DNA of 32,085 nucleotides from Bacillota bacterium (GTDB taxonomy: Bacteria; Bacillota; Clostridia; Peptostreptococcales; Anaerovoracaceae): contig JAFQHT010000021.1 of NCBI GenBank assembly GCA_017397825.1, positions 1 to 32,085 on the forward strand, given 5' to 3'. Below the pieces are notes generated by a model. The model was not told where the DNA came from. It worked only from the letters and a program-made list of their open reading frames with translations, and searched no databases. Shown here piece by piece: positions 15,817 through 24,169 of the stretch. The position numbers and the translations under genes are program-made. Each line of letters opens with the position of its first letter. Positions within the stretch are counted from its first letter, which is position 1.

Positions 15817-17463
15817 ATGAAATCAGACACACTTTATATAAATGGAAATATTTTTACTTCAGACGATGATAATCCTTATGTCCAGGCTATGGCTGTTAAA
15901 AAGGGACGCATTGTCTGGACCGGAAGTGATAAACAGGCTCTTACGCTGAAACTGGCAGAAGATGCTGACACAGTGATTGACCTTAAAGGCAGACGGGTGA
16001 TTCCGGGTTTTGTGGATTGCCATATGCATGCAATTATGCTGGCGGATTTTGCAAAACAGATTTCTGTGCTGCCGCCGGAGATTTACTCAATAGACGAACT
16101 TATTGAAGCAGTCCGCAGAGTCCGCAGCAATCAGGAAGAAGGCCAGTGGATATGCGGCTGGGGATATGATGAAGGTAAACTGGCTGAAAACCGTGCACCA
16201 AACCGCCATGACCTGGACAAAGGCTGCAGTGACAGCCCTGTGGTTGTGCAGAGAAGCTGCACACACATATGGTCAGCAAACAGCAAAGCTCTCGAAATGG
16301 CCGGAATCACTAAGGAAACTCCTGACCCGCCAGGCGGCAGAATCGGCCGTGATGAAAATGGTGAGCCCGATGGACTCCTCTACGAGACAGCTTTTGTATT
16401 GGTTCAGAAACTGATGCCGGCAAAGACTGAAGCAGATATGGCAAAAGATGTTGCAGATCTGGGCGAAATCCTGGTTTCTCAGGGCGTGACTACTGCAACA
16501 GAACTTATGGAAATCGGAAGGATGAATTTCGATAATATTTACGGTAAAGCCATTGAACTCGGGTTTAAAAACCGGGTATCCTGCTACTATATCTGGAGAA
16601 TTCTCAAGGAAGAACAGGAACTTATAACAGGCAGTCCTAATCTGAACGGCGAGGGACAGATCAGAGTTTCGGGAGTTAAGCTTACGGGAGATGGCAGTGT
16701 TGCAGGCAGAACCGCATGGTGTGATGTGCCGTATAAGCCTCTGCCCGACGAGGATGGTAACATACCGGAAGAACCGCAGTATGGTATGCCGGTATGCACT
16801 GAAGAAGAAATTATCGAAGCCCGTGAGTTCTGCAAGGAAAATAAGTGCCAGCTCGCTATTCACTGTATGGGTGCCCGTGCTATTGACCGGGCGGTTAATC
16901 TGACATGGCAGGAAGAACCGTGGATGGACAACCCGCAGATTCCGTCTGTAAGGCTGGAACATGTAGCTATGCCGACAAAAGAAGCTACGAAGCGCAGCGT
17001 AAAAGCCGGGATTGCCTGGGCGACACAGCCGATTTTCCTTTATTCAGAAATTGAAAGTTACCAGAAAAATATGGAGCCTGAACGGGTGGGCGAAAATTAC
17101 AATATTGCCGACTGGATTGAAGCAGGAGTCCGTTTTGCGTTCAGTACTGATGCGCCTGCAACCAGCTGGGCAACTCCGTCAGAGCCTTTTGCCAACCTTA
17201 AAGGTGCGGTAACAAGAAAGGCCTGGAACGGTGAAGACTGCGGCCAGCGCCATAAAGTTGACATTGAGACTGCAATTAAACTGTATACCAGAGAAGCAGC
17301 TCCTGTTGCCGGTTTTACTGATGTGGGAATGCTGAAAGAAGGATTTGCAGCAGACTTCATCGTGCTTGACAGAGATTTACTGTCAATACCGCCGGAAGAA
17401 ATTGATCAGGTAAAAGTTGAAGAAACCTGGATAGGCGGAGAGCAGGTATACTGCAGAAAATAA
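15817..17463 (+). CDS. YtcJ-type amidohydrolase (amidohydrolase family 3)
   Basis: A 548-residue metal-dependent hydrolase. The N-terminal composite-domain start TLYINGNIFTSDD is family-typical, and the metal-binding HxH is H69/H71 in DCHMHA. Later histidines in AIHCMGARAID and RLEHVAM and the FSTDAPATSW aspartate region complete the TIM-barrel active site. The C-terminal AADFIVLDRDLLSIPPEEI closes the beta-sandwich. Relatives hydrolyse amide or amidine bonds in small molecules; no substrate can be named. ATG 15817 has AAGAGGAG 7 nt upstream, while an ATG at 15781 lies inside the promoter. An exporter gene follows after 31 nt, so the two form an operon. Confidence 0.87.
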   Translation: MKSDTLYINGNIFTSDDDNPYVQAMAVKKGRIVWTGSDKQALTLKLAEDADTVIDLKGRRVIPGFVDCHMHAIMLADFAKQISVLPPEIYSIDELIEAVRRVRSNQEEGQWICGWGYDEGKLAENRAPNRHDLDKGCSDSPVVVQRSCTHIWSANSKALEMAGITKETPDPPGGRIGRDENGEPDGLLYETAFVLVQKLMPAKTEADMAKDVADLGEILVSQGVTTATELMEIGRMNFDNIYGKAIELGFKNRVSCYYIWRILKEEQELITGSPNLNGEGQIRVSGVKLTGDGSVAGRTAWCDVPYKPLPDEDGNIPEEPQYGMPVCTEEEIIEAREFCKENKCQLAIHCMGARAIDRAVNLTWQEEPWMDNPQIPSVRLEHVAMPTKEATKRSVKAGIAWATQPIFLYSEIESYQKNMEPERVGENYNIADWIEAGVRFAFSTDAPATSWATPSEPFANLKGAVTRKAWNGEDCGQRHKVDIETAIKLYTREAAPVAGFTDVGMLKEGFAADFIVLDRDLLSIPPEEIDQVKVEETWIGGEQVYCRK

Positions 17464-17494
17464 TAATTTGAGAATTTCTCAGGAGGAAAAAATA

Positions 17495-18361
17495 ATGAGC
17501 CAGAGAGCTAAAGGGTTTGCCTTTGTTATTATCTCAGCTATGTTCTTTGGTCTGGTGCCTTTGTATGTAAAAACTGCAATGGCAGGAGGCGGAAACAGTA
17601 TAAGCGTGGCATTTTACAGATTTCTGCTGTCACTGCCCGCATTGTATATAGTTCTTAAAATTAAAAAAGAACCCATGGCCATTACCATGGACCAGTTTAA
17701 AAAAATAATTCTCATAACAGCCTGCGGATATGGCGGTACAACTGTGCTGCTGTTTTCTGCGTATAATTTTATACCGACCGGGATGGCCACCACACTGCAT
17801 TTCGTGTATCCGGTATTTACAATCATCGGATGTATCGTATTTTTCAAAGCAAAAATCAATTTGCTTAAAATAATCAGTGCGATTCTCTGCATGAGCGGAA
17901 TTATACTGTTTTATAATGGAGAGGGCGGTGCAAACCTGCTTGGCATGACGTTGGCTTTTATGTCAGGACTGACTTACACATTCTATGTGATTTATCTGGA
18001 CAAAGGCGGCCTCGGACAGATGCCTGCCATAAAACTGATTTTTTACATGAACTGTGTTGCAGCGGTAATGATTTTTATCGTGGCAATGGTTACCGGTGAG
18101 TTTACAGCAGATCTTACACCACAGGCATGGGTTGTATTACTTGTTTTTGCGAGTCTGACTTCACTGGTTGGTGTATTCGGATTCCAGATCGGTGTGAAGT
18201 ACATCGGTCCTGAAAGTGCCTCTATTCTCAGTACATTCGAACCTATAACCAGTGTTATTATCGGAGTGCTTGTTTATCAGGAAAGTTTTGATCTGAAAAC
18301 TATTCTGGGTTGCGTGTGTATTCTGACATCGACTATAATTGTTGCTAAAATGGAAGAATAA
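17495..18361 (+). CDS. EamA/DMT-family transporter
   Basis: A 288-residue membrane protein with ten predicted helices in two repeated EamA halves. The second half contains GPESASILSTFEPITSVIIG, the hallmark of this drug/metabolite transporter family. Members export or import amino acids, nucleosides and other metabolites; the cargo is not predictable. AGGAGG lies 9 nt before the ATG; an in-frame TTG at 17468 is rejected because it precedes the RBS. It follows the amidohydrolase closely, so it may carry that enzyme's substrate or product. Confidence 0.88.
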   Translation: MSQRAKGFAFVIISAMFFGLVPLYVKTAMAGGGNSISVAFYRFLLSLPALYIVLKIKKEPMAITMDQFKKIILITACGYGGTTVLLFSAYNFIPTGMATTLHFVYPVFTIIGCIVFFKAKINLLKIISAILCMSGIILFYNGEGGANLLGMTLAFMSGLTYTFYVIYLDKGGLGQMPAIKLIFYMNCVAAVMIFIVAMVTGEFTADLTPQAWVVLLVFASLTSLVGVFGFQIGVKYIGPESASILSTFEPITSVIIGVLVYQESFDLKTILGCVCILTSTIIVAKMEE

Positions 18362-18364
18362 AAA

Positions 18365-18393
18365 TTGTTTTTTGGGCAGTGATTTGGTAAGAT
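18365..18393 (+). promoter_or_regulatory. Possible promoter before the dehydrogenase gene
   Basis: TTGTTT (18365-18370), a 17-nt spacer and TAAGAT (18388-18393) lie 38 nt before the start. The -10 is imperfect; the gene might also be read from the amidohydrolase promoter, as no terminator intervenes. Confidence 0.4.
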
Positions 18394-18430
18394 ATAAGTG
18401 TTAGTTGATTAAAAATCAGGAGGTGCACAA

Positions 18431-19390
18431 ATGAGCAAAATTAACAATATTGCAGTTATCGGCGCAGGTACAATAGGAAGCAGCTGGTCACTGAATTTCG
18501 CATGGAAGGGCAAAAAGGTAAAACTCTATGATGTGTTTGAAGAAGCCCTTGAACGAGCAAAAAAACAGATTTCAAAAGATATTTCAGTGCTTGTAAGCAA
18601 TGGTGTAATGGCACCGGAAATGGAAGCTGAAATATTTGCAAATATTGAATTTTCAACAGATCTGGCTTTTGTACTTGATGGTGCCCAGTTCATCCAGGAA
18701 TGTGGTCCTGAAGACTATGGCGCAAAACACAAAATCATGGACAATCTGGAAGAATTTGCTGATGCTGAAGCGATTATCGCTACATCAACCTCCGGATTAC
18801 TTGTAACAACCATCGCTGAAAACATGAAACATCCGGAAAGAGTTATCGGAGCGCATCCGTATAATCCGCCGCACCTTCTTCCGCTGGTTGAAATCGTAAA
18901 AGGCGAAAAGACAAAGGACCAGCCTGTTAAGGACGCATATGATTTTTATGAAGAAATAGGTAAAGAACCGGTTGTAGTTAATAAAGAAGTTTCCGGCTTC
19001 ATCGCAAACAGAATTCAGGTTGCTGTATTCAGAGAAATGATTGACCTGGTTAAAAACGGTGTGTGCAGCCTTGAAGATGCTGACAAAGCAACACTTTACG
19101 GACCTGGCCTGAGATGGGGTCTGATGGGACCTATGCTTATTCTCCACCTGGGCGGAGGACCTGGCGGCATCAGATCAAACATGGAAAAACAGGTTGAATC
19201 CTATGATTTAAGACTTGCAGACATGGCAGACTGGAAACACTTCCCTGAAGATCTGGCAGACATGGCAGAAGAAGGCATGAATGTTGAACTTTCACACAGA
19301 GACCCTTCCATGGGCAGAACACTGGAAGAATTATATCAGTGGAGAGACGAAAAACTTATTGAAGTTCTTAAGATTCATAAAAAATTATAA
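18431..19390 (+). CDS. 3-hydroxyacyl-CoA / carnitine 3-dehydrogenase family protein
   Basis: A 319-residue NAD-dependent dehydrogenase. The Rossmann motif is GAGTIGSS at residues 10-17, and GAHPYNPPHLLPLVEI carries the catalytic histidine of the family. The C-terminal helical domain includes GPGLRWGLMGPMLILHLGGG, resembling the lambda-crystallin, L-gulonate and carnitine dehydrogenase branch more than fatty-acid 3-hydroxyacyl-CoA dehydrogenase. It would oxidise a 3-hydroxy acid or a carnitine-like compound. CAGGAGG is followed by the ATG after 6 nt. Position next to the amidohydrolase and exporter suggests one small-molecule pathway, but substrate is unknown. A terminator follows. Confidence 0.85.
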   Translation: MSKINNIAVIGAGTIGSSWSLNFAWKGKKVKLYDVFEEALERAKKQISKDISVLVSNGVMAPEMEAEIFANIEFSTDLAFVLDGAQFIQECGPEDYGAKHKIMDNLEEFADAEAIIATSTSGLLVTTIAENMKHPERVIGAHPYNPPHLLPLVEIVKGEKTKDQPVKDAYDFYEEIGKEPVVVNKEVSGFIANRIQVAVFREMIDLVKNGVCSLEDADKATLYGPGLRWGLMGPMLILHLGGGPGGIRSNMEKQVESYDLRLADMADWKHFPEDLADMAEEGMNVELSHRDPSMGRTLEELYQWRDEKLIEVLKIHKKL

Positions 19391-19402
19391 TTTGTACTAC
19401 AT

Positions 19403-19434
19403 AAAAAAGGCTTTGCGTCGGCAGAGCCTTTTTT
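19403..19434 (+). terminator. Terminator after the dehydrogenase gene
   Basis: AAAAAAGGCTTTGC and GCAGAGCCTTTTTT form a stem with a GTCG loop and flanking A and T runs, so it can work in both directions. Confidence 0.88.
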
Positions 19435-19457
19435 GTTTGGGATGTGTACGAAAAATT

Positions 19458-19487
19458 GTTGAAATTTCAACCAGATTTTGTTATAAT
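19458..19487 (+). promoter_or_regulatory. Promoter of the EF-G-like gene with palindrome over -35
   Basis: TTGAAA (19459-19464), a 17-nt spacer and TATAAT (19482-19487) give a strong promoter. The perfect 14-bp palindrome GTTGAAATTTCAAC (19458-19471) covers the -35 box and could be an operator. Confidence 0.75.
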
Positions 19488-19546
19488 GGTTGATAAGATT
19501 GTGACAAAGTTATCATAATTAAAAATATTTGGGAGGTCCAAGCTCT

Positions 19547-21502
19547 ATGAAAGGCTATACAAGCGAAACAATCAGAAACGTTGCATTATTAGGTCACTCC
19601 GGATGTGGTAAGACTACATTCCTCGAAGCTGCACTTCTTGCAACAGGCGTAACTACAAGAATGGGTAAAGTTGAAGACGGTAACACAGTATCCGACTACG
19701 ACAAGATGGAAATCGAAAGAGGTTACTCCATCAACACATCTGTAGTTCCTATTCTCTGGAAAGAAAACAAGATTAACTTTATCGATACTCCAGGTTTCTT
19801 CGACTTTATCGGAGAAGTTAATGCCGCACTCAGAGCTGCAGAAGCTGCAGTAATCATGGTAGATGCAGGCGCTGGCATTCAGGTTGGTACAGAAGCAGCA
19901 TGGAAAGCATGCGAAAGATATAAGAAGCCTAGATTCGTTGTTATCAACAAGAGAGACAAGGACGAATTCGACTTCTACAAGACATTTGGTGAATTAAAAG
20001 CAAGATTCGGCGAAAAGCTGGTTCCATTCTCATGGCCGCTTTCTGCAGAAATCGACGAAGAATTAAAGGAAGCAATCGCATCTGCTGACGATGAACTTAT
20101 GGAAAAATACTTCGAAGGCGAAGAATTTACTGAAGAAGAAATTCTCAACGGCCTTAAGAAGGGTATTGCTGACGGCGGTATCGTTCCTGTATGTTCTTCC
20201 GCATTCGAATTAGGACACGGTCTTGAAGGCTTACTTGACCTTCTTGTAACATACGTTCCTACTCCTTACATGCACGGTGCATACAGAGGCTTCAACGACA
20301 ACAACGAACCAGTAGAAAGAATGTCCGTAGTAGACGCAACTCCTTCTGCATTCGTATTCAAGACTATCGTTGACCCATTCGTAGGTAAGATTTCCGTACT
20401 CAAGGTTGTAACTGGTAAGCTCAACTCCGGAGACGAAATTTACAACGAAAGAGCAGGCAAGATGGAAAAGCTGGGTAAACTTTTCTTCTTAAGAGGTAAG
20501 ACTCAGCAGGAACTCAACTATGCTGAAGCCGGCGACATCGTAGCAGTTGCTAAGTTACAGTACACATTATCCGGTGATACTCTCTGCGACAAGAACGACA
20601 TCATCAGATATTTACCTTTAGATTATCCACAGCCTTCATACTACATTGCTATCGAAGCTGCAGATAAGAACGAAGAAGACAAGATGGGTACAGGCCTTAA
20701 CAAGTTAAGAGAAGAAGACCCATCCTTCGTAGTAGAAAGAAACGTTGAAACTCGTCAGACTCTCCTCGGTGGTCAGGGCGACATTCAGCTCAGCGTTATC
20801 CTTGCTAAGTTAAAAGACAGATTCGGCGTAGCTGTAAAGACTGTTCCTCAGAAGATCGCTTACAGAGAAACAATCAAGGGCAACTCCGACGTACAGGGTA
20901 AGCACAAGAAACAGTCCGGTGGTGCTGGTCAGTACGGTGACGTTCATATCAGATTCTCACCTTCCGAACAGGAATTCGAATTCTCCGAAGAATTATTCGG
21001 TGGTTCCGTTCCTAAGAACTACGTTCCAGCTGTAGAAAAGGGTCTCCTTGAATGCATGAACAAGGGTCCTCTTGCTGGCTGCAAGGTAGTAAACATCAAG
21101 GCAGTTCTCTACGATGGTTCATACCACGATGTAGACTCCAACGAAATGGCATTCAAGATTGCTGCTTCCTTAGCATTCAAGAAGGGTATCGTTGAAGCTA
21201 AGCCTTGCTTACTTGAACCAATCATGAAGCTTGAAATCTACATCCCAGACGAATACATGGGCGATGTAATGGGCGACATGAACAAGAGAAGAGGTAAGAT
21301 TCTCGGTATGGAACCACAGATGGACGGCGGCCAGAAGCTCATCGCTGTAGCTCCTCAGGCTGAACTCTTCGACTACGCTATCAACTTAAGAGCTATGACT
21401 CAGGCAAGAGGTTCTTTCGTAATGTCCTTCGACAAGTATGAAGAAGTTCCTACTCATCTTGCTCAGAAGATCATCGACGCTTACAAGGCTGAAGAAGAAT
21501 AA
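19547..21502 (+). CDS. Elongation factor G-like translational GTPase (EF-G paralogue)
   Basis: A 651-residue protein with the EF-G domain order. It is shorter than canonical EF-G (about 690-700). The G1 loop is GHSGCGKTT (16-24) instead of AHIDAGKTT. G3 reads DTPGFF (80-85), with F84 where the GTPase-activating histidine normally lies, and G4 is NKRDKD. Domain IV contains the SGGAGQYGDVHI stretch. This set matches the EF-G-like (FusA2-type) paralogues of Firmicutes and Actinobacteria, whose function is not established, rather than TetM or EF-G itself. GGGAGG precedes the ATG by about 10 nt. Strongly biased codon use (TTC, GAC, AAC, AAG) suggests high expression. Confidence 0.9.
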   Translation: MKGYTSETIRNVALLGHSGCGKTTFLEAALLATGVTTRMGKVEDGNTVSDYDKMEIERGYSINTSVVPILWKENKINFIDTPGFFDFIGEVNAALRAAEAAVIMVDAGAGIQVGTEAAWKACERYKKPRFVVINKRDKDEFDFYKTFGELKARFGEKLVPFSWPLSAEIDEELKEAIASADDELMEKYFEGEEFTEEEILNGLKKGIADGGIVPVCSSAFELGHGLEGLLDLLVTYVPTPYMHGAYRGFNDNNEPVERMSVVDATPSAFVFKTIVDPFVGKISVLKVVTGKLNSGDEIYNERAGKMEKLGKLFFLRGKTQQELNYAEAGDIVAVAKLQYTLSGDTLCDKNDIIRYLPLDYPQPSYYIAIEAADKNEEDKMGTGLNKLREEDPSFVVERNVETRQTLLGGQGDIQLSVILAKLKDRFGVAVKTVPQKIAYRETIKGNSDVQGKHKKQSGGAGQYGDVHIRFSPSEQEFEFSEELFGGSVPKNYVPAVEKGLLECMNKGPLAGCKVVNIKAVLYDGSYHDVDSNEMAFKIAASLAFKKGIVEAKPCLLEPIMKLEIYIPDEYMGDVMGDMNKRRGKILGMEPQMDGGQKLIAVAPQAELFDYAINLRAMTQARGSFVMSFDKYEEVPTHLAQKIIDAYKAEEE

Positions 21503-21528
21503 TAGTATAGAAGCAAAAAGTAAATATC

Positions 21529-21711
21529 CGTTTGAGTGCTTTGCGGCTCCTTACAGATAGCTGCAGAGAGAATAGAGAACCGTGTGAGATTCACGGACGG
21601 TACCGCCACTGTAAGCGCGGAGGTTTCATACATGGGAAACCGGTCATTGGAGTAATCTGAGAAGGCTTGTATGAAACTGATGAGGCGTAAGTCAGGAGAC
21701 CTGCTCAAGCG
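21529..21711 (+). ncRNA. Cobalamin riboswitch
   Basis: Conserved cobalamin aptamer elements are present in order: GAGAACCGTGTGA (about 21577), ACCGCCACTGTAA with GCCACTGT at 21605-21612, and the B12 box GTCAGGAGACCTGC at 21691-21704. CGTTTGAG (21529-21536) and CTCAAGCG (21704-21711) pair to close P1 with one G-U. A terminator and a lipoprotein gene follow, so binding of adenosyl- or related cobalamin probably switches that gene off. Confidence 0.9.
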
Positions 21712-21767
21712 TTTTGCGCAGAGGGCTGCGGAGTATGGCCCGGTGGAAACAAAACGCAGAAATACGG

Positions 21768-21803
21768 CTGCGGCGACTGTTATGGTTGCCGCAGTTTTTG
21801 TTT
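21768..21803 (+). terminator. Riboswitch-controlled terminator
   Basis: CTGCGGCGAC (21768-21777) pairs with GTTGCCGCAG (21785-21794), then TTTTT. A second GGCTGCGG copy at 21724-21731, close to the aptamer, could compete for the 3' arm as an antiterminator. Confidence 0.8.
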
Positions 21804-21870
21804 ACACTGACGGGGATTTTGCTTTTTCTTTAAATATCATCAAATATCAGAGAAAAAAGGAGACGAGAAA

Positions 21871-22287
21871 ATGAAAAGAAATTTAAAAAAGGTTATGACA
21901 GCAGCACTGGTACTGGTTATGGCACTGGCTATGGCAGCTTGCGGTGCACCTGAAGAAGTCGAACTTATTACAGTTGAAAACGGTGCGGTTGTCGGAGAAG
22001 GTTCTGCTGAATTTACACTTGAAATCGTTGATGTGGACGCTGAACCTGTGGTTGTTACAGTAAAGACCGACGAGGAAACTGTAGGCGGCGCTCTTGCGGC
22101 ACTCGGTCTCATTGCAGGGGAAGAAAGCCAGTATGGCCTTTATATCAAGACTGTGAACGGCATCACATATGATTACGACACAGACGGCAAGTACTGGGGC
22201 TTCTACGTTGACGGTACTTACGCCGTGGAAAGCGCTGACCTGACAGAAATTACAGCGGGAAGCACTTATACACTGAAGGCTGAATAG
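21871..22287 (+). CDS. DUF4430 (transcobalamin C-terminal-like) lipoprotein
   Basis: A 138-residue exported lipoprotein: positively charged start, hydrophobic segment 8-22, and lipobox MAAC with lipidated C24. The remainder, about 110 residues, is a single DUF4430 domain ending in YWGFYVDGTYAVESADLTEI, the pattern of the transcobalamin/intrinsic factor C-terminal domain. Lying 160 nt after a cobalamin riboswitch, it is most simply a surface B12-binding protein made when B12 is scarce. No ABC or ECF transporter gene is adjacent, so it must hand over to a transporter elsewhere. AAGGAGACGAG precedes the ATG. Binding to cobalamin is inferred, not shown. Confidence 0.85.
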   Translation: MKRNLKKVMTAALVLVMALAMAACGAPEEVELITVENGAVVGEGSAEFTLEIVDVDAEPVVVTVKTDEETVGGALAALGLIAGEESQYGLYIKTVNGITYDYDTDGKYWGFYVDGTYAVESADLTEITAGSTYTLKAE

Positions 22288-22669
22288 AGTAATTCTGCTT
22301 GTGCAGTGCAGGCCAGGCCACATCTGGCGCTGAACATTGATTATTTTTTAATTAATTTAAGATTCAGACAATAAAACATTAAATTCCGGCTGCAGTTTGG
22401 TGATTTTTTCATCGATATTGCTCTGACATTGTATTTTTTCTATGCAAAGCGAAAATAAAACAATGTTTTTGTCGAAAATATTGACTGTCAGAGAAAATGT
22501 GGTGAAAAAATCCAATGTTGGTGTGCCGGAGTTTTTAATTGGGGTGTTTTTACGAGAAAACATTGTATATTTCCGGATTTCTGATAAAATAAAGCAAAGT
22601 TGAAATTTTGGATAAACTGTTTGAACTTTGCCATTTGAGGGAATATAATATGTACAGGAGGACAGGACT
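22288..22669. other. AT-rich intergenic region before the ZIP transporter
   Basis: No gene is supported here. It contains many A and T runs and a promoter at its right end. A 173-codon minus-strand open frame covers part of it and the ZIP start, but has no RBS or recognisable domain. Confidence 0.6.
22621..22649 (+). promoter_or_regulatory. Promoter of the ZIP-ferritin pair
   Basis: TTGAAC (22621-22626), a 17-nt spacer and TATAAT (22644-22649) lie 20 nt before the ZIP start codon. Confidence 0.75.
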
Positions 22670-23446
22670 ATGACAGATGTAATAAGGGGGATAATGTTAC
22701 CCTTTTTAGGAACAGCAGCAGGCGCAGCCTGCGTGTTTTTCCTCAGGGGAGCCCTTAATGAAAAAGTGCATAAAGCGCTCAATGGTTTTGCAGCCGGGGT
22801 AATGGTTGCGGCATCCATATGGAGCCTGCTGATTCCGGCAATGAACCAGTCTGAACATATGGGCAAGATGGCATTCATACCTGCGGTAGTCGGTTTCTGG
22901 CTGGGAATTCTTTTCCTGCTGGCACTTGACCACCTGATTCCACACCTGCATGGTGGCGGAGAAGCTGAAGGCCCGCAGAGCGAAATGAAAAAAACATCTC
23001 TGCTTCTCTTCGCGGTGACACTTCACAATATACCGGAAGGTATGGCGGCAGGAGTTGTGTACGCGGGACTGCTTTCCGGGAATACAGAAATCACTGTAGC
23101 CGGGGCACTGGCGCTTTCGCTGGGACTGGCTATTCAGAACTTTCCTGAAGGCGCTATAATATCAATGCCGCTCCGATCGGAGGGCTGGTCTAAAGGCAAA
23201 GCTTTTGCAGGAGGTGCCTTATCAGGAATTGTTGAGCCTCTTGGAGCGCTGCTGACCATTATGGCGGCGGGACTGTTCGTACCACTGCTTCCGTATCTGC
23301 TCAGCTTTTCGGCAGGTGCTATGATATATGTAGTGGTGGAAGATCTGATTCCTGAAATGTCACATGGAAAACATTCCAATATCGGAACCGTGTTTTTCGC
23401 AGTGGGATTTTCAATGATGATGGTGCTGGATGTAGCACTGGGTTAG
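22670..23446 (+). CDS. zupT: ZIP-family divalent metal transporter (ZupT-like)
   Basis: A 258-residue membrane protein with eight predicted helices. The metal-binding helix motifs are HNIPEGMAAG (about residue 117) and NFPEGAIISMPLR (about 155-165), as in ZupT, which imports Zn, Fe or Mn. The histidine- and acid-containing cytoplasmic loop near residues 85-105 (HLIPHLHGGGEAEG) is also family-typical. AGGAGG precedes the ATG by 8 nt. The ferritin gene starts 30 nt after its stop, suggesting iron as one cargo. Confidence 0.9.
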   Translation: MTDVIRGIMLPFLGTAAGAACVFFLRGALNEKVHKALNGFAAGVMVAASIWSLLIPAMNQSEHMGKMAFIPAVVGFWLGILFLLALDHLIPHLHGGGEAEGPQSEMKKTSLLLFAVTLHNIPEGMAAGVVYAGLLSGNTEITVAGALALSLGLAIQNFPEGAIISMPLRSEGWSKGKAFAGGALSGIVEPLGALLTIMAAGLFVPLLPYLLSFSAGAMIYVVVEDLIPEMSHGKHSNIGTVFFAVGFSMMMVLDVALG

Positions 23447-23476
23447 GACTTAATTTTAATTATCAAGGAGGATATT

Positions 23477-23995
23477 ATGAACGGAAAAGTAAGAGATTTA
23501 TTAAATGATCAGATTAACAAGGAAATGTATTCAGCATATTTATATCTGGATATGGCAAACTTCTATAATGACATGGGCCTTGACGGCTTTTCCAACTGGT
23601 ATGAAGTGCAGGCCAAGGAAGAAATGGACCACGCAATGATGATTTATCATTATCTTCACGACAACAACCAGAAGGTTACTCTGGAAGCAGTTGACAAGCC
23701 TGACAAGGTTTATGAAGCAGCAATCGATCCGCTCAACGCTGCTTACGCACACGAACAGTACGTAACTGAACTCATCAATACAATCTATGCAGCAGCACAG
23801 GAAGTCAATGATTTCAGAACTGTTCAGTTCCTCGACTGGTATGTTAAGGAACAGGGCGAAGAAGAAAAGAACGCTTCCGACCTTATCACCAAAATGGAAC
23901 TTTTCGGTTCTGACCCAAGAGGTTTATACCTTCTTGACCAGGAACTGGCTGCCAGAATATATACAGAAACTACACTGGCTACAATGTCACTGTAA
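23477..23995 (+). CDS. ftnA: Bacterial ferritin (FtnA type)
   Basis: A 172-residue four-helix-bundle protein of the usual ferritin length. Ferroxidase ligands are visible as E17 (in NKEMYSAYLYLD), E50 and H53 (in KEEMDHAM), E94, and E127/Q-type residues in KEQGEEEKNASDL. It oxidises Fe(II) and stores it in a 24-mer shell in the cytoplasm. AAGGAGG precedes the ATG. It is probably cotranscribed with the ZIP gene; iron storage also limits Fenton chemistry, complementing the peroxide operon. Two hairpins follow, the second with a T-run. Confidence 0.95.
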   Translation: MNGKVRDLLNDQINKEMYSAYLYLDMANFYNDMGLDGFSNWYEVQAKEEMDHAMMIYHYLHDNNQKVTLEAVDKPDKVYEAAIDPLNAAYAHEQYVTELINTIYAAAQEVNDFRTVQFLDWYVKEQGEEEKNASDLITKMELFGSDPRGLYLLDQELAARIYTETTLATMSL

Positions 23996-24020
23996 TATAA
24001 ATGCAAAATTTCAGCGGGAT

Positions 24021-24042
24021 GAAGGGGCCATCAGGCCCCTTG
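24021..24042 (+). other. GC-rich hairpin after the ferritin gene
   Basis: AAGGGGCC and GGCCCCTT form a perfect stem around ATCA without a T-tract, so it is more likely an mRNA 3'-protective or pausing structure than a full terminator. Confidence 0.5.
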
Positions 24043-24061
24043 CCCGACACACAATGCTTTC

Positions 24062-24089
24062 AAAAACCTCTTGCAAAAGAGGTTTTTTT
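24062..24089 (+). terminator. Terminator between ferritin and radA
   Basis: AAAAACCTCTT (24062-24072) pairs with AAGAGGTTTTT (24077-24087) with a GCAA loop, then more T. Confidence 0.85.
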
Positions 24090-24169
24090 ATTGTATTATA
24101 ATTAAAGAACAGATGTTCGGGAAAGAGACGACTGGAAAACAGTGCAGCGCATAATCCGGGAGGAATAAT

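Noticed and set aside
19547-21502. Tetracycline-resistance ribosomal protection protein.
   Set aside because: The P-loop GHSGCGKTT and DTPGFF differ from TetM-type proteins (HVDAGKTT, DTPGHMDF).
22357-22878. 173-codon minus-strand open frame across the gap and ZIP start.
   Set aside because: It overlaps the ZIP promoter and gene, lacks an RBS and domains, and shows AT-driven composition.
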